From Aliivibrio fischeri ATCC 7744 = JCM 18803 = DSM 507 (GTDB lineage: Bacteria; Pseudomonadota; Gammaproteobacteria; Enterobacterales; Vibrionaceae), in contig NZ_CP092713.1 in the NCBI RefSeq assembly GCF_023983475.1, positions 992,001-1,056,000 on the forward strand: a stretch of 64,000 nt of DNA, written 5' to 3'. Below the pieces are notes generated by a model. That model did not search any database and had not been told where the DNA came from. It saw only the letters and a program-made list of their open reading frames with translations. Shown in pieces: positions 43,488-51,896 of the stretch (positions are counted from its first letter, which is position 1; each line of letters starts with the position of its first letter). The position numbers were made by a program, and so were the translations under genes.

Positions 43488-43939
43488 GTACTGAGTCCGA
43501 AATTTTTTGCACGGTTCATCAATAGATCCGAGACTTTCGTAGTTTCGGCTTAGTAAGCGTGAATTTCTTCTTTGTTGCCTTTTGGTTTCCGTTTCATCAA
43601 GTTCGGCAAATTTGCCCTTATTTCCCTAAGTTCAGGCGTTTCAGAGGCATTTTTACGCTTCAATTGTTCTTTGGTTATGCCTCATTTTAGTCTGCATCCG
43701 TGCTTTATTCTTGGCATTTTCAATCCCAATAGTGGTGAGGATATTTGGTTTATCCGTTCCAAATTTGCTGAAACTAAGTCGTTCAAATGGTGTAAAAGGT
43801 GTGTTGGTTTTCCATTTACTTCATCTCGAAATTTAAGGATATTTTGTTCGCTTAATTACTACCGGTAAATTAGAATCAGGGCTTAGAAAATGTTGGCAGG
43901 GCAGTTCTTTACCAAGTTAGCCAAGCCGAAAGTAAGTCC
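43482..43939 (+). repeat. type-A ORF-less cassette body, copy A8
   Basis: Standard start; end variant AAGTCCGCACAAC shared with A9. No conserved frame. Confidence 0.85.
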
Positions 43940-44065
43940 GCACAACAATCGCATCAACACGATTTATTACACTCGGCGTTCTGCGTTTGCCTTGGGTTTT
44001 GTGATTAAGGCGGTAAAATTCAGGTTGGGTTGCATGGTAATAAACGTGTTATGCCAGCGTTAAAT
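43940..44065 (+). repeat. attC 54 (class 4)
   Basis: R'' GCACAAC at 43940-43946, core GTTAAAT at 44059-44065. Confidence 0.94.
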
Positions 44066-44377
44066 GCCAGTGATTAAAAAATCAATTGCAGCAATAATTT
44101 CATTTCTGAAAGTCGATAATTCATTAACTGGATCGGTTAGGATCTTAACCGGAACGCTTGTCATTTGTTGAGTTAGCATGACAAAGTCACCTTCATCAAT
44201 ATGAATTGTAGGACAAAGGTGACTTGGGGCTTTTTTATCAAGTAGTTCAATTGGCGTTAATGGAATGACTAATCGAGTATTTAGGTTATCGAGTAAATCA
44301 CTTTGAACATCTACAAAGTAAGGGTACGTTTTAGTTGAGCTTTTATCTTTGTTTTTATAAAGCGTAAATTGTGACAT
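44060..44377 (-). CDS. ccdB: CcdB-family gyrase toxin (copy 1)
   Basis: 105 residues: MSQFTLYKNKDKSSTKTYPYFVDVQSDLLD, then RLVIPLTPIELL, and the end FRNEIIAAIDFLITGI. CcdB traps DNA gyrase. It ends TGI where F-plasmid CcdB ends WGI. The sequence agrees with what I recall of CcdB(Vfi) of Aliivibrio fischeri. It is antisense to the cassette direction; its stop is the complement of the core-site TTA. Confidence 0.92.
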   Translation of the reverse strand: MSQFTLYKNKDKSSTKTYPYFVDVQSDLLDNLNTRLVIPLTPIELLDKKAPSHLCPTIHIDEGDFVMLTQQMTSVPVKILTDPVNELSTFRNEIIAAIDFLITGI

Positions 44378-44623
44378 TTAAAATACTCGGTATGAATCAG
44401 AAAAAAGACCATGTTTCTCGGTTAGTTCGTTGCAAGCATCAATAGCTTCTGAGTTTTGTTCTAACCACTCTTGTCTTTTTAGTTTACTTACTTCTTGTGA
44501 TAATGCTTTTTCCATTGTTGCTGAAAGGTTTATTTTTAATCGTTTTGCTTCAGCGAGTAGATCGCTGTTTAATGTTAGATTGGTTGCTTTTTTTATCGCT
44601 TGTGTATTGTATTGACTTCTCAT
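44378..44623 (-). CDS. ccdA: CcdA-family antitoxin (copy 1)
   Basis: 81 residues from the ATG ending at 44623 (MRSQYNTQAIKKATNLTLNSDLLAEAKRLKINLSATMEKAL), the typical CcdA N-terminal ribbon-helix-helix; the C-terminus WLEQNSEAIDACNELTEKHGLFSDSYRVF binds CcdB. The stop TAA is directly followed by the ccdB ATG. The frame extends upstream but without ribosome sites. Confidence 0.9.
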   Translation of the reverse strand: MRSQYNTQAIKKATNLTLNSDLLAEAKRLKINLSATMEKALSQEVSKLKRQEWLEQNSEAIDACNELTEKHGLFSDSYRVF

Positions 44624-44679
44624 AACGTTACCATTTATGCGCATTAAGTATGTGGATTCAGTATATACAGTTAGAAGGC

Positions 44680-44805
44680 ATTTAACAAATGCATCAACAC
44701 GATTTACTACACTCGGCAATCTCAGTTTGCCGGGTGTTTCTCGTTTTAAGGCGTCAATATTAAGTATAATCGCATAGTAGTAAACGTGTTATGCAGGCGT
44801 TATAA
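44680..44805 (+). repeat. attC 55 (class 3)
   Basis: R'' ATTTAAC at 44680-44686, core GTTATAA at 44799-44805. Confidence 0.95.
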
Positions 44806-44894
44806 GCTTAAATTGAAATGGTAATTACAACTGTTTCTTGGTTACTTTAAACTAGGCCAAGATATTGAGTAAAGGTTGAATTAATGGAGATGTC

Positions 44895-45566
44895 GTGGAA
44901 ATTCTAATCGTAATAGCTTTGATTTTTGTTCTAGTTTTATTTTTTATTACTAAGCTTAAATCAAGCCAATCATCGGCTAAAAGTGGTCATTCTTACCGTA
45001 AACTCGGGGCATTATTTACTCCTGCAGAACGTTCATTTTTTGGTGTACTTCAACAAGCCGTTGCTACGGATAATGTTCTAGTTTTTGGTAAAGTTCGTGT
45101 CGCTGATGTTATTACACCTGAAAAAGGAATGACAAAATCAGCATGGCAAATCGCGTTTAATAAAATATCAGCTAAGCACTTTGATTTCATTTTATGTAAT
45201 CAAGATGATTTATCAGTTATCTGTGCAATCGAACTAGACGACAGTTCTCATAATAATGCTAAACGAAAGTCTAGAGACCAATTTTTAGAAAGTGCTTGTG
45301 AATCGGCTCATTTCCCACTTATTCGTGTACCGGCTAAACAAGCTTACAGCATCGAAAGTATCAGGCTCAGCTTACAAAGTGTCTTATCAAATGATGAAAC
45401 TGAAATGCCTAGTTTTGGTCTTGAATCCGCCGATAAACATTGTCCTAAATGTTCATCGAATATGGTTCTTAAAGTGGCTAAAAAGGGTAAATCAGTTGGC
45501 AATGAATTTTGGGGTTGTAGTTCATTTCCAAAATGTAGGCATATCGAACAGAAAATATCTGAATAA
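44895..45566 (+). CDS. DUF2726 protein with zinc ribbon (copy 1)
   Basis: 223 residues, GTG start 5 nt after GGAG. An N-terminal anchor (EILIVIALIFVLVLFFI) precedes the DUF2726 domain, which resembles restriction-endonuclease folds: FGKVRVADVI, FDFILCNQDDLSVICAIELDDSSH, then RDQFLESACESAHFPLIRV. The E-x-D core could be catalytic. The end has a topoisomerase-type zinc ribbon (CPKCSSNMVLKVAKKGKSVGNEFWGCSSFPKC). A diverged copy is at 63209. May act on nucleic acid at the membrane. Confidence 0.85.
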   Translation: MEILIVIALIFVLVLFFITKLKSSQSSAKSGHSYRKLGALFTPAERSFFGVLQQAVATDNVLVFGKVRVADVITPEKGMTKSAWQIAFNKISAKHFDFILCNQDDLSVICAIELDDSSHNNAKRKSRDQFLESACESAHFPLIRVPAKQAYSIESIRLSLQSVLSNDETEMPSFGLESADKHCPKCSSNMVLKVAKKGKSVGNEFWGCSSFPKCRHIEQKISE

Positions 45567-45575
45567 TCAGTACGC

Positions 45576-45702
45576 TTATAACAAATGCATCAACACGATT
45601 TGCTACACTCGGCGTTGTCAGTTTGCCTTTAGTTTCAGTGATTAAGGCAGTAAAATTCAGCTAAGTCTGTATCGTAGCAAACGTGTTATGCAGGCGTTAT
45701 AA
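45576..45702 (+). repeat. attC 56 (class 2)
   Basis: R'' TTATAAC at 45576-45582, core GTTATAA at 45696-45702. Confidence 0.95.
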
Positions 45703-45728
45703 GCACGGTTTTTTCATGAAAAGGGATT

Positions 45729-46520
45729 ATGATGGAAGAACTTCAAGGTGGGCGCGAAGGGCTAGTTTTTCGCTCTGAAGATAAAGTATATCGACCAAGT
45801 GGTTTTTGGTCTGTTTCAATTCATAAGTTACTGTCTCACCTCGAAAGTGAAGGCTTTAATGGCGCTCCAAAATCATTTGGTTTTGACGACAATGGAAATG
45901 AGATTTTGTCTTATGTTTTGGGTGAGGTTTACAATTATCCATTAACTGGAAATATTGCCACGGATGAAGCATTAATTTCTGCTGGTAAGCTTTTGCGTCA
46001 ATATCATGATTCAACAGTTTCATTTATTTCTAGTCCGTCATTTCAAAAAACAGAATGGATGCTACCAAGTAGAAAACCGTATGAAGTTATTTGTCATGGA
46101 GATTTCGCTCCTTACAATGTAGCTTTAAATGGAAATCGAACTGTCGGTATTTTTGACTTTGATACGGCTCATCCTGCACCAAGGCTTTGGGATATTGCTT
46201 ATGCTGTTTATTGTTGGGCACCATTTAAGACCAATGAGTATGATGCATTAGGTGATTTAAGCTCACAATCGACTAGGGCTAAGTTGTTTTGTGATTCTTA
46301 TGGTTTATCAAATGCTGAACGTGAGAATTTAGTTGAAACTATGATAGATAGGGTTCAAACCTTAGTCGATTTTATGCAAAGTGAAGCTGACAACGGTAAT
46401 GAGGCATTTATTGAAAATATCAGTAATGGACATCATCTTGCTTATTTAGCTGACATCGAATACCTGAAACTAAATCATCAATCCATTACAAATAGTTTAT
46501 CTGGTGAAAGGTGCTTATAA
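45729..46520 (+). CDS. aminoglycoside phosphotransferase (APH)-family kinase
   Basis: 263 residues. Motifs: VICHGDFAPYNVAL (catalytic loop H-G-D-x4-N), GIFDFDTAHPAPRLWDIAYAVY (metal-binding D, equivalent to DFG). The N-lobe is short and lacks a clear VLK lysine except REGLVFRSEDKVYRPSG. Family members phosphorylate aminoglycosides, homoserine, choline or other small molecules; resistance cannot be inferred from sequence alone. ATGs at 45729 and 45732 follow AAGGGA. Confidence 0.85.
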   Translation: MMEELQGGREGLVFRSEDKVYRPSGFWSVSIHKLLSHLESEGFNGAPKSFGFDDNGNEILSYVLGEVYNYPLTGNIATDEALISAGKLLRQYHDSTVSFISSPSFQKTEWMLPSRKPYEVICHGDFAPYNVALNGNRTVGIFDFDTAHPAPRLWDIAYAVYCWAPFKTNEYDALGDLSSQSTRAKLFCDSYGLSNAERENLVETMIDRVQTLVDFMQSEADNGNEAFIENISNGHHLAYLADIEYLKLNHQSITNSLSGERCL

Positions 46521-46641
46521 CAAATGCATCAACACGATTTACTACACTCGGCGTTGTCAGTTTGTCTTTAGTTTCAGTGATTAAGGCAGTAAAATTCAGC
46601 TAGGTCTGTATCGTAGCAAACGTGTTATGCAGGCGTTATAT
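46515..46641 (+). repeat. attC 57 (class 2)
   Basis: R'' TTATAAC at 46515-46521, core GTTATAT at 46635-46641. Arms ACTAC/GTAGC carry a mismatch. Confidence 0.93.
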
Positions 46642-46662
46642 TCACAAAGCTTAAAAATTAAA

Positions 46663-46738
46663 TCCGTATTAGCTCCGTACAATTTGCACTTTGGTCGTTT
46701 AAATCTTATACTCATATTAAATACGGAATTACTCCGTA
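46663..46738 (+). promoter_or_regulatory. candidate antitoxin operators (TCCGTA boxes)
   Basis: TCCGTA occurs at 46663-46668 and 46674-46679 upstream of the promoter. A perfect inverted repeat TACGGA-5 nt-TCCGTA lies at 46722-46738 just after the -10. This arrangement flanking the promoter suits autorepression by the toxin-antitoxin complex. Confidence 0.6.
46684..46712 (+). promoter_or_regulatory. promoter of the DUF1778/GNAT toxin-antitoxin operon
   Basis: TTGCAC (46684-46689) and TATACT (46707-46712) separated by 17 nt, with the antitoxin ATG 40 nt downstream. Confidence 0.6.
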
Positions 46739-46752
46739 CAATTGGAGGTTTT

Positions 46753-47022
46753 ATGGCTACTGTAAGACTTGATATCCGTTTGGATGAAGAAATCAAAGCT
46801 AAGGCTGAGAAAGCTTCAGCTTTACTTGGTTTAAAAAGCTTAACTGAATACGTTGTTCGTCTAATGGACGAAGATTCAACTCAGGTAATTTCTGAGCATG
46901 AAAGCATCACTGTTGAAGCAAATGTATTTGATCAATTCATGATTGCTTGTGACGAGGCTAAGGCTCCGAATAAAGCATTACTTGAAGCCGCTGCATTTAC
47001 TAAAAGTGGTGAGTTTAAGTGA
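46753..47022 (+). CDS. DUF1778 antitoxin (TacA-like)
   Basis: 89 residues, ATG after GGAGG. The N-terminus is a ribbon-helix-helix (TVRLDIRLDEEIKAKAEKASALLGLKSLTEYVVRLMDED), the C-terminus a toxin-binding tail (NKALLEAAAFTKSGEF). It pairs with the overlapping GNAT toxin and probably binds the TCCGTA boxes. Confidence 0.9.
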   Translation: MATVRLDIRLDEEIKAKAEKASALLGLKSLTEYVVRLMDEDSTQVISEHESITVEANVFDQFMIACDEAKAPNKALLEAAAFTKSGEFK

Positions 47023-47549
47023 GTTATTCCAAAACTTTCAAAGAATTGGATAAATCACAGCACGATAGAGCATCATTTGACTGTGGGGAAAAAGAGTTAA
47101 ATGATTTTATCCAAACTCAAGCTGCTAAACATATGCAAGCAGGTATCAGCCGCACAATGGTTTTGCCTGCTTCAGTGCCATTACCAAATCAGAAATATCC
47201 AATTTGTTCATTTTATAGTATTGCGCCAAGTTCGATTAGCCGTGATACGTTGCCACAAGCGATGGCTAAAAAATTACCGCGCTATCCAGTTCCTGTTTTT
47301 CTTTTAGCTCAACTTGCAGTTCATAAAGAATTTCATGGAAGTGGGTTAGGTAAAGTTAGCTTAATCAAAGCTCTCGAATATCTTTGGGAAATTAATTCTC
47401 ATATGAGAGCTTATGCCATTGTTGTTGATTGTTTAACTGAACAAGCAGAGTCATTCTACGCAAAATATGGTTTCGAGGTTCTTTGTGAAATCAATGGTCG
47501 TGTAAGAATGTTCATTCCGATGAAAACAGTCGGTCAGTTATTCACTTAG
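47019..47549 (+). CDS. GNAT-family toxin (TacT/AtaT-like)
   Basis: 176 residues; GTG start overlapping the antitoxin stop by 4 nt. It begins FKELDKSQHDRASFDCGEKELNDFIQTQAAKHMQ, the usual opening of these toxins, then FLLAQLAVHKEFHGSGLGKVSLIKAL (CoA loop G-x-G-L-G) and FYAKYGFEVL. Such toxins acetylate the amino group of aminoacyl-tRNA and stop translation. Confidence 0.92.
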   Translation: MSYSKTFKELDKSQHDRASFDCGEKELNDFIQTQAAKHMQAGISRTMVLPASVPLPNQKYPICSFYSIAPSSISRDTLPQAMAKKLPRYPVPVFLLAQLAVHKEFHGSGLGKVSLIKALEYLWEINSHMRAYAIVVDCLTEQAESFYAKYGFEVLCEINGRVRMFIPMKTVGQLFT

Positions 47550-47561
47550 ACGTAAGAGTGA

Positions 47562-47686
47562 ATATAACAAATGCATCAACACGATTTGCTACACTCGGCA
47601 TTCTAGGCTTCTTTGAATTTACCGCGTTAAGTGGTAAATTTAGGCTTAATCTGCATGGTAGCAAACGTGTTATGCAGGCGTTATGT
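47562..47686 (+). repeat. attC 58 (class 1)
   Basis: R'' ATATAAC at 47562-47568, core GTTATGT at 47680-47686. Confidence 0.95.
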
Positions 47687-47703
47687 GTTCCCAAGGGGTA
47701 AGT

Positions 47704-48138
47704 ATGGATATCCAGTTTAAAAGAGCTTCTGAGCTAAAATATGCTGAGTCACTAACTCAATCCAATATGGTTAGTTATTATTTAACTCGGAATATCGTTT
47801 GGGATAGCAATCTATTTATCAACAATTGGGCTCTCTTGGATAACTTTGAAATATTCGTGGATAATCATCGAGTTGGTATTGTCCGTTTTAGCTATAACGA
47901 ATCAACCACTTTTCTGCGAGACTTACAGTTAAGCCCAGAATTTCACGGTAAGGGTATCGGTGCGAAAAGTCTCGATATGATTATAAATCACGCTAGACAG
48001 CATCAATCAAAAAAGTTACTTCTTCGTGTGTTCAGTGAAAATCCAGCAATCAAGTTATATAAAGAAAAAGGGTTTACGCAAACCGTGGAAGTGAATGGGC
48101 TAATAGAAATGGAATTTACTTTAAGTTCAAACACATAA
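47704..48138 (+). CDS. GNAT-family N-acetyltransferase
   Basis: 144 residues, ATG 47704 after AAGGGG. Central LRDLQLSPEFHGKGIGAKSLDMIINHA is the acetyl-CoA loop; LLRVFSENPAIKLYKEKGFTQTVEVNG is the motif B region. It is unrelated in detail to the 5576 family. Substrate unknown. The stop overlaps R'' of attC 59. Confidence 0.9.
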   Translation: MDIQFKRASELKYAESLTQSNMVSYYLTRNIVWDSNLFINNWALLDNFEIFVDNHRVGIVRFSYNESTTFLRDLQLSPEFHGKGIGAKSLDMIINHARQHQSKKLLLRVFSENPAIKLYKEKGFTQTVEVNGLIEMEFTLSSNT

Positions 48139-48259
48139 CAAATGCATCAACACGATTTACTACATTCGGCATTGTAGGTTTGTCTTTGGTTTTTGTGTTT
48201 ATGGCGGTAAAATTCAGTTTAATCTGCATAGTAGTAAACGTGTTATGCAGGCGTTACAC
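48133..48259 (+). repeat. attC 59 (class 2 centre, ACTAC/GTAGT arms)
   Basis: R'' ACATAAC at 48133-48139, core GTTACAC at 48253-48259. Confidence 0.93.
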
Positions 48260-48711
48260 GAACTAAAGATTGCAGCTTTTTGGCTCAGTTCAGCGATTGA
48301 GCCGTTAGTTTTTTAGGTGTGAAAGTAAGGTGGATTTCCTTTTTCTTTGTTGCCTTTTAGTTTTCATTTCATCTGGTTCGGCAATTGGCCATTATTGCCA
48401 AAAGTTCATGGGTTTCAGAAACTAATTCACGCTTCAATTGTTCATGGTTTTGCCTCATTTTACTCTGCATCAGTGCTTTGCTCTCAGTATTTTTAATCCC
48501 AATTGTGGCAAAGATATTTGGTTTATCAGCTCCAAACTTGCTGAAACCAATCGTCTAAATGGTGCTAGAAAAAGGATTGCTTCGTTTCGCAGTTTTTGTA
48601 GTTGAACGGTTCTTTTGTTCGCTAAATTAGCTTTTGTAATTTAGAATTGGTTTCTAAATATTATTGGTAAATCAGTTCTTTACCAATTAAAGCAAAGCGT
48701 TGACAAAGATC
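48254..48711 (+). repeat. type-B ORF-less cassette body, copy B9
   Basis: 458 bp, identical by eye to B1 and B12. Confidence 0.87.
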
Positions 48712-48818
48712 GTGTAACAAAGCAATCAACACGATGCTAATTACACTCGGCGTTTGTGGTTTGGAGTGTAATTGGTTTTGAAAGTCGGTCGTTCGCACGT
48801 GTTATTGCGGCGTTAACT
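48712..48818 (+). repeat. attC 60 (class 5)
   Basis: R'' GTGTAAC at 48712-48718, core GTTAACT at 48812-48818. Confidence 0.93.
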
Positions 48819-48835
48819 CTATTTTGGTAAGTGTA

Positions 48836-49492
48836 ATGGTTTTTAAAATTATAAGTTATATAGCTATTTTTTTACTTGGTGTGCTAATTGAAGCTACTGA
48901 TTATCAAGCTTTGGTTAAGGATGTTTCATGGACTGACATAATAGCAGCAATATCAACGTTCGCTACAGCTTTAATTGTATACAAAACATACTCAATGTGG
49001 CTTGAATCAAGAAAAAGGGAAGATTCTTATCAAACTTCAAAAGATTATATATCGGCTTTGGTTGCAATAGGGGATCACGTTGTTGAGCTAATGTACCCGT
49101 TTAATCTATCAGTCCCACAAGCTGGAGGTATTCCTATTGATTCTGAGCAGTGTCAAAAGTTATTAACAATGAGTAACCTTGCATTGCATAAACTTGTCAC
49201 AGAAAGAAGAAAATTGTTTCTAGTGCATGCTGAACTCGCTTTCTGGGGAGTATCCTTAACCTCAATATCTGAAAAAACGCACCAAAAAATATTACAAGAG
49301 CTGCAAAGTATTATTGTAATTACAGGGTCATTGCAAAGCCAGATTAATTATTACTATACTATGGACACAAAAGATATGTCAGGAATGTTGTCTGAGTTTG
49401 CTTTATTTAATGAAAAAGTTGGAAATTTAACGGAACACTTGAATAGTCGTTATAATAATAAATATTCTGATTTTTTTGTATATAAAAAATAA
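48836..49492 (+). CDS. two-TM helical protein, 218 aa
   Basis: ATG 48836 preferred over TTG 48824; the ribosome site is weak (GTAAGTG). Membrane segments VFKIISYIAIFLLGVLIEA and WTDIIAAISTFATALIVYKTY are followed by about 160 helical residues. No recognised family. Same layout as the 6734 and 29545 proteins. Confidence 0.7.
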   Translation: MVFKIISYIAIFLLGVLIEATDYQALVKDVSWTDIIAAISTFATALIVYKTYSMWLESRKREDSYQTSKDYISALVAIGDHVVELMYPFNLSVPQAGGIPIDSEQCQKLLTMSNLALHKLVTERRKLFLVHAELAFWGVSLTSISEKTHQKILQELQSIIVITGSLQSQINYYYTMDTKDMSGMLSEFALFNEKVGNLTEHLNSRYNNKYSDFFVYKK

Positions 49493-49619
49493 AGTTAACA
49501 AATGCATCAACACGATTTGCTACACTCGGCATTGTCAGTTTACCTTTAGTTTCAGTGATTAAGGCAGTAAAATTCAGTTAAGTCTGTATCGTAGCAAACG
49601 TGTTATGCAGGCGTTATAT
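49493..49619 (+). repeat. attC 61 (class 2)
   Basis: R'' AGTTAAC at 49493-49499, core GTTATAT at 49613-49619. Confidence 0.95.
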
Positions 49620-49632
49620 TTTTTATTGAAAC

Positions 49633-49661
49633 TTGCGTCATAATGCGCAACGCGCTACACT
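49633..49661 (+). promoter_or_regulatory. higBA promoter and operator
   Basis: TTGCGT (49633-49638) and TACACT (49656-49661), 17 nt apart. An inverted repeat TTGCG/CGCAA (49633-49650) overlaps the -35 and spacer, fitting HigA autorepression. The -10 ends 6 nt before the higB ATG, so the transcript probably starts at or next to the start codon. Confidence 0.65.
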
Positions 49662-49667
49662 CTTCGT

Positions 49668-49946
49668 ATGATTAAAACATTTAAGCACAAAGGTCTTAAA
49701 AAGTTTTTTGAGACTGGCAGTAAAGCGGGTATTCAAGCGAAACATGATCGCAAATTGAGAATGCAATTAGCCGCGATAGATACTGCAACCATTATTGATG
49801 ATGTTGATTTGCCGGGTTTCAAACTTCATCCTCTGAAAGGGGATAGAGATGGCATTTGGTCAATTACAGTAAATGGTAACTGGCGTGTTACTTTCGAGTT
49901 TGTCGATGGTAATGCTTACATTTTAAATTACGAGGATTACCATTAA
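49668..49946 (+). CDS. higB: HigB/GraT-type RelE-superfamily toxin
   Basis: 92 residues: MIKTFKHKGLKKFFETGSKAGIQAKHDRKLRMQLAAIDTA, then LPGFKLHPLKGDRDGIWSITVNGNWRVTFEF and YILNYEDYH. The family cleaves mRNA at the ribosome. No ribosome site precedes the ATG, which fits leaderless translation from the adjacent promoter. Its last base overlaps the higA ATG. Confidence 0.92.
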   Translation: MIKTFKHKGLKKFFETGSKAGIQAKHDRKLRMQLAAIDTATIIDDVDLPGFKLHPLKGDRDGIWSITVNGNWRVTFEFVDGNAYILNYEDYH

Positions 49947-50239
49947 TGGCTATGTACAATCCCCCACATCCAGGTGAGTTTATCCATGACGTTTATATGG
50001 AACCATTTGGCTATAGTTGTCGCTTTGTTGCTAAACAACTTGATGTTGCTGCTTCAACTCTAAATCGAGTGATAAAGGGTAAGAGCTCAATTTCACCTGA
50101 AATGGCGTTACGTCTTTCAAAGTCACTCGGTCGTACGCCTGAAAGTTGGCTAACAATGCAAGACAATTACGATCTCTGGCAAGCAAAACAAAATGTGAAT
50201 TTAACTAAGGTGCACACGATCAATTTTGCTATGGCGTAG
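49946..50239 (+). CDS. higA: HigA-type XRE antitoxin
   Basis: 97 residues, starting PPHPGEFIHDVYMEPFGYSCRFVAKQLDVAASTLNRVIKGKSSISPEMALRLSKSLGRTPESWLTMQ, the standard HigA helix-turn-helix and helix. It neutralises HigB and represses the operon. Confidence 0.93.
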   Translation: MAMYNPPHPGEFIHDVYMEPFGYSCRFVAKQLDVAASTLNRVIKGKSSISPEMALRLSKSLGRTPESWLTMQDNYDLWQAKQNVNLTKVHTINFAMA

Positions 50240-50243
50240 TAAA

Positions 50244-50368
50244 ATATAACAATCGCATCAACACGATTTACTACACTCGGCATCTCAGGTTGTCGGGTGT
50301 TTCTCATTTTAAGGCGTCAATATTAAGTATAATTGCATAGTAGTAAACGTGTTATGCAGGCGTTGTGC
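50244..50368 (+). repeat. attC 62 (class 3, CAATCGCATC left end)
   Basis: R'' ATATAAC at 50244-50250, core GTTGTGC at 50362-50368. Confidence 0.94.
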
Positions 50369-50819
50369 GTACTGAGTCCGAAATTTTTTGCACGGTTCAT
50401 CAATAGAAACGAGACTTTTGTAAACGCTATTTAGTCATCGAAACTCATTTTCTTTGTTGCCTTTTAGTATTCGTTTCATCAGGTTCGGCAATTAAGTATT
50501 GTCGGCCTAAGTTCAGGCGTTTCAGAGGCATTTTTACGCTTCAATTGTTCTTTGGTGTTGCCTCATTTTAACCTGCATCCGTGTTTTCCTCGCCGCATTT
50601 TCAATCCCAATTGTGGTGAGTGTATGTGGTTTATCAGCTCTAAACTTGCCGAAACTAAGTCGTTCAAATGGCGTGGAAAATGTATCTGTTTTTCTTCACA
50701 TTATTTCCAGTTTTATGTTCATTTTGTTCGCTTAATTACCATTGGTAAATTAAAATCAGGGTATCAAAAATCTTGGCAGAGCAGTTCTTTACCAAGCTAG
50801 CCAAGCCGAAAGTAAGTCC
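50363..50819 (+). repeat. type-A ORF-less cassette body, copy A9
   Basis: 5' segment like A2 (GAGACTTTTGTAAACG); end variant AAGTCCGCACAAC as in A8. Confidence 0.85.
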
Positions 50820-50945
50820 GCACAACAATCACATCAACACGATTTATTACACTCGGCGTTCTGGGTTTGCCTTGGGTTTTGTGATTAAGGCGGTAAAATT
50901 CAAGTTGTTTGGCATAGTAATAAACGTGTTATGCAAGCGTTATGA
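50820..50945 (+). repeat. attC 63 (class 4)
   Basis: R'' GCACAAC at 50820-50826, core GTTATGA at 50939-50945. Left end CAATCACATC. Confidence 0.94.
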
Positions 50946-50979
50946 GCTTTATTGGTTTTAGATAGAATGGAGGTGGGAA

Positions 50980-51738
50980 TTGAATAAAATTTATAAGTGG
51001 GCAATCGAAAGGATTTTGTCAAAACCAGCACCAAGTAGAGTCCCTCGTACTGGTGATAAGGCTCAAGATGTTGATTGTTACGTAATGTATATAGTTGGAG
51101 ATGACTCTTGTAATATGCTTGCGGAAAGTATTGATAACAAAGGAGTGCATGGTAAAGCATGGGGAGCTAAAGGTTATACTGAAGAAATAACAATTTCATT
51201 CGAAGAAGTTAAAAATGCAAAATTAGAAATTACGCATTTTTATAAAACAAATAACATTCAATATTTTAGTTTAAATGATTATCTGTTAAAAGGTGTACTA
51301 CCATATTATCAATTTGTAATTAGAGCCAATAAAGCGACGCAGATATTTTATAATAGTAAAGAATTAGCACGTTCAGAAAGAATGGAAACGCTTCGATTGA
51401 TCTTAGAAAAAACTATTGATGATAAATCATTTTCTGTAACTTCTTTAGGATTATCGGATTTGTTGCATACACAGCGTTGGTATTACCATCCTGACCGCGA
51501 TCGTAATTCTAACTATAATGATTTATTACTTGAATCATTAGTTGCGAGTGGTGACCTCACAAAAGAAAGCAATTTATATAAAATTTCTAGCTATGCAATG
51601 GTCTCATTATCACAGTATGAACAAGATGACAGAAAACACAAAGAAACTCTTCGCCAATCGAAAGCAATGAGTGTACTTACATTTGTATTAATAATTATTG
51701 GGGCACTTCAGGTTTATATCGCTTTTCTTAAACCTTAA
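50980..51738 (+). CDS. hypothetical protein with C-terminal membrane anchor, 252 aa
   Basis: TTG start 5 nt after GGAGGTGGG. Soluble N-terminal part with VDCYVMYIVGDDSCNMLAESIDNKG and a possible winged helix at 175-215 (LLLESLVASGDLTKESNLYKIS). The last 25 residues are a membrane segment (MSVLTFVLIIIGALQVYIAFL). No recognised family. A tail-anchored protein of this kind may signal at the membrane. Confidence 0.68.
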   Translation: MNKIYKWAIERILSKPAPSRVPRTGDKAQDVDCYVMYIVGDDSCNMLAESIDNKGVHGKAWGAKGYTEEITISFEEVKNAKLEITHFYKTNNIQYFSLNDYLLKGVLPYYQFVIRANKATQIFYNSKELARSERMETLRLILEKTIDDKSFSVTSLGLSDLLHTQRWYYHPDRDRNSNYNDLLLESLVASGDLTKESNLYKISSYAMVSLSQYEQDDRKHKETLRQSKAMSVLTFVLIIIGALQVYIAFLKP

Positions 51739-51744
51739 GTACGC

Positions 51745-51869
51745 TCATAACAAATGCATCAACACGATTTGCTACATTCGGCATTCTAGGTTTCTTTGAG
51801 TTTACCGTGTTAAGTGGTAAATTTGAGCTAAGTCTGCATAGTAGCAAACGTGTTATGCAGGCGTTAGCA
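51745..51869 (+). repeat. attC 64 (class 1)
   Basis: R'' TCATAAC at 51745-51751, core GTTAGCA at 51863-51869. Confidence 0.95.
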
Positions 51870-51896
51870 CTACTTTTTTGAGTATAGAGGTTAGAA

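Noticed and set aside
44430-44615. Plus-strand frame opposite ccdA (also at 53222)
   Set aside because: Appears in both ccdA copies only because the antitoxin gene is conserved on the other strand.
44645-44680. CTGTATATACTGAA upstream of ccdA as a LexA box
   Set aside because: The symmetry needed (CTG-N10-CAG) is not met.
45729-46520. Calling the APH-family gene an aminoglycoside resistance gene
   Set aside because: Only the kinase motifs are visible; the substrate region gives no support for a named resistance enzyme.
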